64,000 nucleotides of DNA from Naematelia aurantialba (taxonomy: Eukaryota > Basidiomycota > Tremellomycetes > Tremellales > Naemateliaceae), in assembly GCA_021527695.1 (NCBI GenBank), contig JAKFAO010000002.1:310001-374000 (forward strand), given 5' to 3'. The notes beneath the pieces are model-generated. The model had not been told where the DNA came from, ran no database searches, and worked only from the letters and a program-made list of their open reading frames with translations. The translations under genes were made by a program, and so were the position numbers. This document shows positions 53,273-64,000 of the stretch, piece after piece; position 1 is the first letter of the stretch; each line of letters opens with the position of its first letter.

Positions 53273-56200
53273 ATGTCCATGTCCACTTCGCAAGATATGG
53301 CAGTCACCGCGCCTGCGGCTGGGGCGGCGCGCGTGCCCAGTGTCAAAGTGCCGAAGCATGCAGCGAGTGAAAGCAGCGACGAGGAGATGCCCTTGGCGAA
53401 GAAGCCTGTAAATGGCAAGGGCGCAAAGAGGGCTGTCGCCAGTAGGAGTAGCAGCGAGGATGAAAAGCCTCTGGTATGTGACGGAATTTTTCAATGATAT
53501 TTCAGACCAGACATTGATAGGATAGCTGACGATGGTGGCAGGCCAAGAAGCCTCGTGCATCCAACGGCAGTGGCACGGTGAACAAGAAGCGTGTAGTCCA
53601 GAGTGAGAGTGACAGCGATGCTGGACCTTCTTCTCCCCCAACCAAAGTCAAGACCAAGCCCCCTACGGTGAGTGAGCCCGTCCTACCCTTCTCACATCCG
53701 CTTCTAAACTCCAATGCAACGCTCATACTCCTAGTCCAAACCCAAGAGCAACGGCAAAAGTAAACGACCGTCCCCCTCCGACTCGGACGAATCAGACAAT
53801 GCCCCACTCGCTAGAGTCGCCAACGGCTCTTCCAAAGCAAAGCCTCAGCCCAAAAGGAAACCAAAGCCACGAACAGACGACGAAGAGACCGAGTCGTCTG
53901 AAAGTGACATCTCCTCGGAGGACGAAAAGCCCCTGGCGAACAAGAAGCCCGTCCCAGCGCCTCGTAAGAGTAACGGCTCGGTGGCCGCGAAGAAGAAGGT
54001 CAAGCAGGAATCGGAAAGCGAGGATGAAAAGCCTTTAGCGCCAAAGAAGCAGAATGGGAAAGTAAATGGGAAGAAAAAGGAGGATAAAGCGGCCGTGAAG
54101 AGGGAGAAGAAGGTCAAGGAGGAGGAAGATGAGGAGAAGGTGAGTCCGACGGTCACTTACGTTGCTGTGCATTGTTGGGAAGAGGTATGCGTTGGGAAGA
54201 GGCGGGAACTGTACACACCATTCCTTGTGGCGCACGGCACGATGTGATGCATGCTAGAAGCTGGGTACCTTCCTGGGCGGAGTAGCGGAGGTTGCAAGTA
54301 GCGCAGCTGCTGTGTGCCTTTCCTGATGGTGTACTGGCGCACCAACGATTCTGTAGTCAGCGAGGGACCAGAGCTGATATGCTTCACAGTTTAAATGGTG
54401 GGAAGCGGAAGCACAGGGAGATGGGTCCGTCAAATGGAATACCCTGGTGCATAACGGCGTGCTCTTCCCTCCACCGTATATTCCCCTGCCCAAAGGCGTG
54501 AAAATGAGATACGATGGTGTGTTCTACCTCTTTCAGTGATATGCGAAAGCATAAATTGATGGCCAGGCGTCCCTCTCACACTGCCTCACGAGTCGGAGGA
54601 AGTCGCGGGCTTCTTTGCAGCCATGTTGGAGACCGATCACGCTCAAGACCCAACCTTCCGAGCCAACTTTTTCCGTGACTTCAAAGAGGTGCTTGCCGAA
54701 TATCCTCCAGTCAGTCAATGCTGCTTGTCAGCCAGGTACCAGCTAACATCGACCGCAGAAGGAGAACATCAAGGTGACCAGCTTGGAAAAGTGTGACTTT
54801 AAACCGATGTTCGAACATTTTGAGCGGGAGAAGGAGAAGAAGAAGGCTATGACCAAGGATGAGAAGAAAAAGCTCAAGGAGGAGAAAGACAAGCTCGAGG
54901 CTCCGTATCTGTTTGCTCTGGTGGACGGCCGGAAAGAGAAGGCTGGCAACTTCCGAGCTGAGCCGCCGGGCTTGTTCCGAGGTCGCGGCGAACATCCACG
55001 CAAGGGAACATTGAAGGTCAGTCGTGGGCTCATCCTCCTGCGACGCAGGGACTTATACGATCATAGAAACGACTGCGGCCCGAGGACATTCTACTGAATA
55101 TCGGTAAAGATGCGCCTATACCAAAGCCGAACATCCCTGGTGAATGGAAAGGCGTGGGTATCTCTTCCCATTGGACCGGCGCGCGACTGATGGGATTCAG
55201 GTTCAACACGACGACACTGTCACCTGGCTCGCTCATTGGAAGGAGAACGTAAATGGGCAAGCGAAATACGTCTTCCTCGCTGCTGGCAGTTCCTGGAAAG
55301 GGCAGTCTGATCGCGCCAAGTTTGAAAAGGCGCGAGAACTGATCGTACGTCTTTGCATCTTTTAATCGTGACATGTGCGAGCTCCTTGCGCTGACGGCCC
55401 TAGAAACATGTCGACAAGATCCGCAAAGACTACACGGCAGACTTGAAGTCCAAGATCATGGCGGACCGTCAGCGGGCTACTGCTCTGTACTTTATCGATC
55501 GATTAGCATTGAGAGCGGGAAACGAGAAGGGTGAAGACGAGGCGGATACGGTCGGCTGTTGTTCGTTGCGATACGAGCATGTCACGCTGGAACCGCCGAA
55601 TAAGGTGATCTTTGATTTTCTGGGCAAGGACTCGATGCGGTTCCATCAAGAGGTGGAGGTGGAGCAGCAGGTGTTCAAGAATATCAAGATCTTCAAGGCG
55701 GAGCCGAAGAAGAAGGGTGATGATCTGTTCGATCGGCTAACCGTGAGTCTTGGTCTCGTCCCTCGCCTGAGTCTCCGCCTGTGACCTGTGACCTGTGACC
55801 TGTGACCTGTGACCTGTGACCTTGCCCTACGCTTGTGCATCAGCGATCTCTGGTCCCCGGCAGTAGTTTTGAGCTTATGCATCGTCAGACCACGACCCTG
55901 AACAAATACCTGAACGAACAGATGCCCGGTCTATCGGCCAAAGTGTTCCGTACCTACAATGCCTCGTGGACCTTCCAACAACAACTCAAGAACACACCGG
56001 GAGACGGGACGATTGCAGAGAAGATCGCGGCGTACAATACGGCGAATCGCGATGTGGCTATCCTGTGTAACCATCAAAAGACTGTCAGCAAGAACTTTGC
56101 CGAGTCGCTGGCCAAGATGGGGGACAAGGTCAGCCGCCTACTCTTGCATGACAGCCGCCTACTCTTGCATGATAGCCGCCTACTCTTGCATGACAGCCGC

Positions 56201-57122
56201 CTACTCTTCCTGCACGACAGGCGCTGACTATAACGCAGGTACGAGCGCTCAAGTACCAACGAATGAAATTGCGATACCAGCTGTTCACGCTGGAGCCGAA
56301 AATGAAGAAGAAGCGGCCAGACCTTGCTGAGGACGAATCCGACATGGACGAGGAGTTTATGGAACGTCACGAGGCAGAGTTGCAGGAGAAAGCGATGGAC
56401 GCCGCTGGGAAAAAGTGGGAGAAGGAGAATGTCAAGCTGGAGGACGAGAAGGAAGAGAAGAAGCCCAAGTCTGTGCTGGATGAGCGCCTGAAGGAGATCA
56501 GGGCGGAGTTTAAGGAGTTGGCAAAGGAACGCAAGACGAAGAAGGTCGAGCCGAGGAAGAACAGTGAGTCGAGAGTCTATGTGCCGCGGGGCGGGGACAA
56601 GGCGTCCCTGTTCTTTGTGGTTGGAGGGAGCAACCACGCAAAAGGCTCTGATGCTGGGAGAGCCCAGTGTCACGCAGACTCTATGCTCAGGGAGACGAGC
56701 CACACAGACTCTGATATCCGAGAGAGACCAGCACGCAGAGTTCTGACATGCTCTGCAGTGACCGACGAAAAGCTCTTGGAGCAGATCGCCAAAATGGACG
56801 ACCGCATCTCTGCAGCCGTGGTGCAGATGAGCGACAGAGACAAGACCAAGGATGTCGCTCTGACTACGTCCAAGTGAGTCGGATTCGGGGGTATCTCGGA
56901 GATTTCGGACTGGCAGCTGACGGACAATCAGGATCAACTACATTGACCCTCGTCTGACCGTCGCCTGGGCCCGCAAGTACGAGGTGCCGCTGGAGAAGCT
57001 GTTCTCCAAGACTCTGTACGTCTCGCCTTGGCACGGATCGTCTCGCTCTCGGTGCTGATCTGTCCAGTCGCGAAAAGTTCCCGTGGGCCGAAGCAGAGGC
57101 CGACGCCGATTGGGTGTTCTGA
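53273..57122 (+). CDS. TOP1: DNA topoisomerase I (type IB)
   Basis: Fourteen exons: 53273-53473, 53542-53667, 53735-54139, 54390-54516, 54567-54709, 54759-55016, 55067-55153, 55201-55344, 55404-55742, 55889-56128, 56239-56563, 56759-56873, 56932-57015 and 57068-57122; about 882 residues. The first 240 residues are Ser/Lys-rich and highly charged with [11 protein letters not shown] / [12 protein letters not shown] blocks (nuclear localisation). The core starts at [20 protein letters not shown], then [71 protein letters not shown], and in the C-terminal domain [20 protein letters not shown] with the active-site Tyr at about residue 840. Ends [17 protein letters not shown]. Known role: relaxes supercoils by single-strand nicking with a 3'-phosphotyrosine link. 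Several introns hold tandem repeats. Transcribed towards SDH1 in tandem. Confidence 0.95.
55780..55820. repeat. 7-bp tandem repeat (TGTGACC) in TOP1 intron 9
   Basis: About five to six units of TGTGACC just after the 5' splice site of an intron in TOP1 (55743-55888). Confidence 0.93.
56138..56225. repeat. 21-bp tandem repeat in TOP1 intron 10
   Basis: Four units of about 21 bp (CTACTCTTGCATGACAGCCG type) fill most of the intron between 56129 and 56238; the last unit is degenerate. Confidence 0.93.
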
Positions 57123-57594
57123 GTGCCACGCGGAGCCATTATGCGCCTGTTGTTTGGGTATACGTCTTTCCCGTCTCCACACGCATAGCAAGTATCCAGC
57201 ATACATAGGTCACTATGCATTCAAGCATCCATGCATCCATGCTGCATGCAGTGTGTGCATCCCATGCTGGTCGCTGCCATTGTCGCAGCGGGAAATGCCA
57301 CGACTGTGATTGGTTGATCGGAAGCAGCCGGAGCGCGACAAAGGCCGAGCGTTTGGCGGGAGATCGATTTCGTCTTCGTCGTCGATTCGTCGTTTGTCTG
57401 CTGGTCTTTGCTTTGCTTGTCTGTTGATCAACTGTACGAGGCAGCGTAACGTAGTGTCAGCGTCAGTGTCAGCGTCAGTGTCAGCGTCAGTGTCAGTGTC
57501 AGCAGTGGCATCAGTGTCGGCTCAGCGCAACACTCGAGCTCGCGTACGATCGCGCAGAGCAGAATCCAGAAGATAGGGGACGAGCCGCGGCGAG
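57123..57594. promoter_or_regulatory. TOP1-SDH1 intergenic region with (GTCAGT/GTCAGC) repeats
   Basis: From 57452 to 57515 imperfect GTCAGC-GTCAGT units are repeated about ten times, just upstream of the SDH1 leader. A CATGCATCCATGCATGC direct/inverted stretch lies near 57218-57248. No TATA box is clear. Confidence 0.55.
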
Positions 57595-60510
57595 ATGATG
57601 CGCTTGTCAAGGTCGTTTGTGCCGTTGGCTCTCAAGACGAAGACGCCGCGGTCAGCGTCGGTGGTCGCTGCGAGGTCGTATGTCGTCGCATCGCAGACGC
57701 GGCGTGCACAGGAAGCGCCTGTACGTGTCTGTTCGGGACTTGTCCCTTTCACTCTCCGGCTCTCCGTCACTCCTTACTCTCGCGCTCTCTTACTCTCTCG
57801 CTCTCCGTCAGCTCTATACGTAGTTCTCGCCTTCGCTCTCGCGTTGACCTCAATCACCCTTCACTCTCTTCGTCACCTCTCCTCCCCCTCTGCCTGGGAA
57901 TGTGACGCCCCTGACATATACAGAACTTTGGACAACACAAGGGATACCCAGTGGTCGACCACGAGTGCGTTCCACTTACCACACACCCGAGACAAGCTGA
58001 CGTCGTGTCCCAGGTTCGACGCTGTTGTAGTGTATGTCTGCCGTTGCTTTGCTGCTGCACTCGGCCCTGTTGATTCCCTGCTGAATGGGAGAGGCGCTCG
58101 AGTTGAATGGGGCTGACAGGCGTAGCGGGGCGGGAGGTGCTGGTCTCCGAGCTGCTTTTGGTCTTGGTACGTGTTTTTTCTTCCACCTGCCTTGTTCATG
58201 TCGCTCTCCACGATCACCGTGCCTCGTACACGCCTTGAGTAGTGACCGGATCGAAAAGATGAGACAGACCAAGACAGTAGCAGCAGCACGTTTCTGACCC
58301 ACTCAGCCGAGGCCGGCCTCCGAACCGCATGTATCACCAAGCTCTTCCCAACCCGTAGTCACACCGTCGCAGCGCAGGGAGGCGTCAACGCAGCCCTCGG
58401 GAACATGACCGAGGATGACTGGCGATGGCACATGTGAGCTCCCTCTCTAGGATATCCACCTCAGCCGACCATCCGCCACAGGTACGATACAGTCAAGGGG
58501 TCCGACTGGCTAGGAGATCAGGATGCTATCCACTACATGTGTCGGGAAGCACCCAGCACCGTCATCGAGGTCCGTCCTTGTTTCTCGAATCCCAGCGCCT
58601 ACAAGATGGATCCGTACTGACTGCCTCAGCTCGAGCACTTTGGTGTTCCCTTTTCACGAACCAAGGAGGGCAAAATCTACCAGCGAGCATTCGGTGGCCA
58701 GTCGCTTCAGTTCGGCAAGGGCGGCCAGGCGTATCGGTGCGCTGCAGCGGCCGACCGCACGGGCCACGCCATCCTCCATACCCTCTATGGCCAGTCCCTC
58801 CGCCACAACACCAACTTCTTCATCGAGTACTTTGCGCTCGACCTCCTGATGCAGGACGGCGAGTGCGTGGGTGTCATTGCGCTCAACATGGAAGACGGCA
58901 CGTTGCATCGCTTCAGGTCGCACAGGACAGTCTTGGCGACTGGTGGTTATGGGCGGGCGTACTTCTCGTGTACTAGTGCACACACTTGCTCGGGCGATGG
59001 TAATGCCATGGCAGTGAGGGCCGGTTTACCTCTGCAGGATCTGGAGTTCGTGCAGTTCCACCCAACAGGTGTCTACGGCGCTGGATGCTTGATTACCGAG
59101 GGTGAGTCTTGAGTCTCGACGACTGCTGTAGAGGGCCTTCCTGGTGGCCTTGACTGACTTGTTCAGGTTCGCGAGGAGAGGGAGGATACTTACTGAACTC
59201 TGAGGGAGAGCGGTTCATGGAGAGATACGCACCGACTGCGAAAGATTTGGCTTCGCGTGACGTTGTTTCTCGATCGATGACTCTGGAGATCCGAGAAGGA
59301 CGAGGTGTCGGACCTGAGAAGGACCACATCTTCCTGCAGCTCAGCCACCTTCCCCCTGAGATCCTCCACGAGCGACTGCCCGGTATCTCGGAGACAGCCG
59401 CCATCTTTGCCGGTGTCGACGTGACCAAGGAGCCTATCCCCGTCCTGCCCACTGTCCACTACAACATGGGTGGTATCCCCACCAAGTACACTGGCGAGGT
59501 CTTGACTGTTGACTCGAACGGCAACGACAAGATCGTGCCTGGGTTGTTTGCGGCTGGCGAAGCGGCCTGTGTCTCGGTCCACGGTGCCAACCGACTCGGA
59601 GCCAACTCGTTGCTTGATATTGTCGTGTTTGGCCGCGCGTGCGCCAACTACATCAAAGAGACGCTTGAGCCTGGAACGCCACACAAGCCTATGCAGGATG
59701 ACTTGGGCAAGGCATCGATCGAGGAGCTCGACAAGATTAGGAACGCATCGGGCCCGCTGTCGACGGCGCAGATCAGACTCAACATGCAAAAGACGATGCA
59801 GACGGACGCGGCCGTCTTCAGGACTCAGGAATCGCTCGACGAGGGCGTCAAGAAGATGAGGGAGGTGTACAAGTCGTACAACCAGGTCGGCATCAAGGAC
59901 AGGAGCATGATCTGGAACTCGTGAGTCGTCTTGTCCCATCTTGTCTCCGCGTGGCGTCCGGGTTTACCATGTGCCAATGGATAGCGCTGCATCCCATAGA
60001 TGGGGGTAGAGAATGGCGCTGACGATCATCAGGGACCTGGTCGAGACTCTCGAGCTCCGGAACATCATGCAGAACGCCATGCAGACTGTTGTATCTGCCG
60101 CGGCGCGCAAGGAGTCTCGAGGCGCTCATGCTCGTGAGGACTACCCAGAACGAGACGAGTGAGTTGCATCTCGACTTTCCTCTTCTCCCTTTCCTCTTCT
60201 CCCTTCCCTCTTCTCCCTTCCCTCTTCTCCCTTCCCTCTTCTCCCTTCCCTCTTCTCCCTTCCCTCTTCTCCCTTCCCTCTTCTCCCTTCCCTCTTCTCG
60301 CCCTCTCCTCCCTTCCCTCCTCTCCCCTCCCCTCTCCCTCTATGCCACAAACGTCTGACGCCACACAGTCAAAACTGGATGAAGCACACCCTCTCCTTCC
60401 AGCGTGACTTTGAGTCGCCCGACGTCGAGTTGCAGTACCGAAAGGTCACTGCCACGACTCTGGATGAGAACGAGTGCAAGGCTGTTCCTCCATTCAAGAG
60501 GACGTACTAA
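57595..60510 (+). CDS. SDH1: succinate dehydrogenase flavoprotein subunit
   Basis: Ten exons: 57595-57720, 57924-57964, 58014-58031 (18 nt), 58126-58166, 58307-58433, 58482-58569, 58630-59101, 59167-59920, 60033-60158 and 60369-60510, about 644 residues. A mitochondrial presequence ([20 protein letters not shown]) leads into the FAD fold: [40 protein letters not shown] (His94 would carry covalent FAD), then [70 protein letters not shown] and [20 protein letters not shown]. The end PPFKRTY is usual. A second in-frame ATG follows directly (57598). Known role: oxidises succinate in complex II and the TCA cycle. Introns 1 and 9 are long; intron 9 has a CT-rich tandem repeat. Confidence 0.95.
60175..60340. 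repeat. CT-rich tandem repeat in SDH1 intron 9
   Basis: A roughly 14-bp unit (TCTCCCTTCCCTCT type) is repeated about nine times between 60177 and 60300, continuing as a pure pyrimidine run to about 60340, close to the 3' splice site. Confidence 0.93.
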
Positions 60511-61235
60511 GTGAAGGCGTTGTTCTCTCTTAGGGGCAAGGCACTTGCCAGGTGCGGGATGCAAATCCACGGTTTCATTGGACATGGGTGCCACGGAGCT
60601 TGGCAGTTGTGAAGCAGCAAGACAAAGTGTATTGGCTCTAACATGGGGTTGACGCATACGAGTTGAACGAGGGCGGTTGTCCCACCGAGGTACTTAGCTA
60701 TGTCGGTATGCATCACTGCAGCGTTGACGTCGTTGGTTGCATGCCTCGTTCATCATCAGCCCATTGGTCCCGTACTTGTTCTACATGATACCCTCTGGCT
60801 CCCTAAGAGTGGCGGTGGAGGCGGAGCAGGATGAACACCTGGCGCGGATCCGGGAGAAACGGGGTTAGCCGTGTAACGTCATGTGGAGGGACTCGACTCG
60901 AATGTGCTGTATATTCTCTTGTCTGTTGGGTTGGTACGGCGACACGGGTGGTGTAGAAAATTCCTAGGGTAGAGCAAGAGACGAGACCTACCTCGCCAGT
61001 GGATCGAGTTCTCGTGCAGGTTCGTCGCGGACGTGGTCGATGACCGCCGTGTACCGATAGAAAACCTCGAGCAAGACTCCTCCTCGCGACGTTTGGTCTC
61101 TGTTTCTGGACGATTGCAGTGACGTATACTGGCTTGTCGCGGCGCTTCTCTCTTGACTCTTGGTGTCTTTGTCGGTCGTCGTCATCTTTATCTTTATCGC
61201 GGTCGCTGTCGCTGTCGCGCTCGTTGCGTGCCGCT

Positions 61236-61285
<50 letters not shown>

Positions 61286-61401
61286 CGTCGTCGTCGATCC
61301 AGTGTCCCTGTCGCTGATACCCTGTCCCCGTTTGTTCTCATTGGTAGACGACAAGTTGCAAGCAAGTATCGGAAGAAAATATCGAAAGAAAATATCGAAA
61401 G
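60511..61401. promoter_or_regulatory. intergenic region and promoter of the MFS gene
   Basis: 890 bp without a supported gene. A (GTTGTC)n/(GTCGTT)n run of about ten hexamers lies at 61231-61300, and an ATATCGAAAGAAA direct repeat at 61369-61398, immediately before the MFS start codon. Confidence 0.6.
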
Positions 61402-64000
61402 ATGTCTCTCCCCATCTCCTCTCCCCTCCCCCGATTGGCCTCACCCTCGCCCCTGCAGTTCACGCACAACCGCATCGACCACATTCACGACAACGTCCAC
61501 GATCATGACCACGACCACGATCATGACCACGACCACACTTACGACGACACCCACCACCACGAGTACGAGCACAACCACGAGCACGAACACCAACACCAAC
61601 ACGACCATCTTCCGCCAATCCGCCTTCCACAGTCGCCTGCCTCGCCCTCGTTCCCTACCCCGACGTCGGGCCGAACGGATTTGGACGCAGGATCGCTGGC
61701 GAAAGCCCCGCCGATCAATTGGTTCTTGTACCTCCCTATTCTGCTCTTTCGCGTCGCCGACGCCATGTCTTATGCCAGTGTGAGTTCCCTCTCAGCCTAC
61801 TGGAGCTTCGTCAAGACTGCAGCCTCACCTCCCTCGGCTCCCAACCGTGTCGTTTCCCCTCTGCCGTCCGTGCCGGGTCGTCGTTGGAAGCCGAAGCTGA
61901 GACCGGGGTCGTGATCACCCGTCGATCTCTCCCTGTCCGTTGGCTGCTCGTAGCCTCCTTTCCGTACTTGTATCGTGAGACGCGAGACCAGACACATCGC
62001 TGACCCCGCAGATATTCCCCTTCATCACGGAAATGATCACGTCGTTCGACGTCCCGCCCGACCGCATCGGCCTGTACGCGGGCCTCGGCGAGGGCTCGCT
62101 CATGCTCACCGAAGCCGTGTTCGCGACGACGTGGGCTCGCATCGCTGACAAGTACGGCCGTCGGCCCGCCATGTTGTTGGGGTTCGCCGGGGTATTGATC
62201 AGTTCGCCTATGGTTGGGTTCAGTCGGAGCGTGTGGGCCGTCATCTTTTGGCGATCAGTATGTGAGTCAAGACTTCATTCTGCCTGCACTCTGCCTGCAT
62301 CTGCCTACATCTGCCTACATCTGCCTGCATCTGCCTGCATCTGCCTACATCTGCCTACATCTGCCTACACCTGCCTACACCTGCCTACATCTGCCTACAC
62401 CTGCTTACATCTGTCTGCACTCTGCACGCATACCCATCATCATCTCATGTCTGTCTGCTTGCTGAACACGATGGTAGTGGGCCTCGGCCCATGTGGTATC
62501 CTGGTCAAGACCATTGCGTCTGAGATGACCCATCCATTAAATCGCTCAAAAGTGTTCTCCGTCTTCTCACCCTCGTTCCACATCGGGGTACTCCTTGGCA
62601 CATTCCTAGGTGGCGAACTCTCAAACCCTTATGGTCGACTGCCCGCGTGGCTAGGCGGACAGACCGAGTTCTGGCAAAGATGGCCATACGCCCTACCCTG
62701 TCTCGTGTCAGGTGGTGTGAACCTATTATCTATCCTTGTTGGCTATCTCTACCTTCCCGAGGTGCGTTGCCACTAGGGCCAATCGACAGCGCCCACCCCC
62801 CCCTTTTTTTGCGTGCTGAATTCTTACGTTCTAGACGAGACCTGCGTCGTTGAAACGGGAGCATGGTGAAGCGGGAGAAAAGCCCGCCTCCAGAGGCAAG
62901 GTTGGAGACTGTTTCAAGGTCCCTGGTTTTGCCCTTATCACCACGGTGTTCTGTTGTGAGTCGAGTGCCGTATCGAGAAGCCAGCCGTAGCTGACTCTCC
63001 CTGTCTAGTGTTTCAAATCAGTATGTGGTCAGCATTTGCGTGATGAAGACCCTATACTGACACCAGTCAGCTACGTTCTCCTTTGAAGGCATCTTCACAG
63101 TCATGACATACACTCCAGCCAGCCATGGGGGTCTAGGGCTCCCAGTGAGGATCCCGGGTCTTTTGGTCCTGTCGGATTTCCAGCTGACCGCGAGGCAGGT
63201 CGACGACATAGGCTTGCTCTTCTCAGTTGGCTCGTTCATGTACATCATCATCACGCCAATCCTGCTACCTCGACTGGAGAAGCGCTTTGGGACGGTCAAA
63301 GCCCTCAATCTCGTGTTTGCAACCTGGCTCCTCATTACCCTTCTGGTCCCTGTGCTTCAGTGGGCGGCGCGACGTGCCAGAGGCCTGATGTGGGTCCTGC
63401 TGCTTGCTCAATCGCTCTTGAAGAATTTTGCCAACTTTGCTTGGCCGTGAGTCACTCCCCAAGGCGTCAATGCCAGAATTGCCATGATCACCGCTTACCC
63501 AATGTCAGCATGTGTGATATCCTATCTGTCTCTGTGTTTGACGACAATCCCGAACTTCTAGCTATGGGAAGTGCAATGAGTCTTATTGCCGGTGCATTCG
63601 GTCGCGCCGCCGGGCCTGCCCTATCAGGGTCAGCAGCAGTTTTTGCCTCATGCCCGACAACCAAGTGCAAAAGCTGACGCTCTTTGGTCAGATGGCTATA
63701 CTCAATCTCGACCACGTTCGCAGCCAACACGCTGGGGCGTCAAGGACCGTGGTTGTCCATATTGGTGGTCTGCATCCCCCCGCTCATCCTGATTCGCTAC
63801 GTGCCTACAGATGCACATGGCAAGCAGCGGCCGGACATGGGGGCGGGCGAATACGAGTCGCTGCCGATGATTGAAGAAGGCCGGGTGAGCGAGTGGGAGG
63901 AGAGAGAGGAGAGATTGGAGAGGGAGGCTAGATTTGGGAGAGAGGAGGGGAGGGAGAGGGAGCGGGAGCGGGAGGTGAGAATGGAGCGGGAAAAGAGGGA
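61402..64000 (+). CDS. MFS transporter, ZIFL/YCR023C-like, with His-rich N-terminus (3' end outside window)
   Basis: Eight exons, last one open at the right edge: 61402-61779, 62012-62261, 62478-62761, 62835-62955, 63009-63020 (12 nt), 63071-63446, 63509-63628 and 63692-64000. Residues 22-69 hold about 20 His in HD/HE/HQ alternation ([14 protein letters not shown]). Then membrane segments: [35 protein letters not shown], the motif A-like [133 protein letters not shown] and [18 protein letters not shown]. The tail is a Glu/Arg helix. Family members are plasma-membrane or vacuolar exporters; the His tract suggests metal handling, which is inference. Confidence 0.85.
62277..62413. repeat. 11-bp tandem repeat in MFS intron 2
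   Basis: About eleven units of CTGCCTACATCTGCC-type sequence (roughly 11 bp, TCTGCCTACA/TCTGCCTGCA) fill most of the intron from 62262 to 62477. Confidence 0.93.

Noticed and set aside
53273..60510. A ribonucleotide-repair or respiratory gene cluster (RNase H2B, TOP1, SDH1)
   Set aside because: The genes are separated by unrelated genes on both strands and each is an ordinary single-copy housekeeping gene; proximity is probably chance.
1..64000. tRNA, rRNA, transposons, viral remnants
   Set aside because: Scanned for B-box-like GGTTCGA contexts with matching stems, terminal inverted repeats and polymerase or transposase motifs; none convincing were found by eye.

Overview
The window is nuclear DNA of a filamentous or yeast-like fungus, most likely a basidiomycete of the Tremellomycetes type (Cryptococcus / Kwoniella / Trichosporon relatives). 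Seen directly: GC-rich sequence, tightly packed genes on both strands, almost every gene cut by many short introns (about 45-80 nt, GT..AG, with CTNA-type branch points), very small exons, and a fungal gene set (GPI-inositol acyltransferase GWT1, Mim1/Tom13, mL58, fungal secreted glycoproteins). The taxonomic placement is inference. I see no tRNA, rRNA, CRISPR, transposon or virus. All exon structures were built by hand by following reading frame, splice phase and family similarity, so single junctions may be off.

Layout. 1-4.5 kb: a secreted 'macrophage activating glycoprotein'-type protein (minus, cut by the left edge or frameshifted) and an acidic unknown protein. 4.5-9 kb: a BRD8/Bdc1-like bromodomain subunit (minus) and a RING/TRAF-type zinc-finger E3 ligase (plus). 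9-16.4 kb: one doubtful gene, COP9 signalosome subunit 7, a SET-domain protein, a PuuE-like polysaccharide deacetylase and a GFA-family zinc protein. 16.8-20 kb: a large secreted Ser/Thr-rich protein with decapeptide repeats. 20.7-27.6 kb: RNase H2 subunit B, an ACC-synthase-like aminotransferase and a WD40 subunit of TFIIIC. 28-37 kb: a large disordered protein, an Ats1/Kti13-like RCC1 protein, mitochondrial ribosomal protein mL58 and a short-chain dehydrogenase. 38.8-47 kb: an unresolved small gene, an HSF-type transcription factor, GAR1 and GWT1. 47-53 kb: a ZUP1-type C78 deubiquitinase, a long Mim1/Tom13-like protein and ARL5. 53-64 kb: DNA topoisomerase I, SDH1 and a ZIFL-like MFS transporter with a histidine-rich N-terminus that runs off the right edge.

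The genes are mostly single-copy housekeeping functions of unrelated pathways; I see no biosynthetic cluster or operon. Partial links exist only by theme: RNase H2B and TOP1 act on genomic ribonucleotides, mL58/Mim1/SDH1 are mitochondrial, COP9-CSN7 and the RING protein and ZUP1 belong to ubiquitin biology. I did not find a convincing undescribed multi-gene system. The items most worth a second look are the His-rich MFS N-terminus, the long N-terminal extension of the Mim1-like protein, an ATGA-overlapping mini-uORF before a possibly dual-targeted dehydrogenase, two apparent one-base frameshifts, and the many tandem repeats inside introns and at 3' ends.
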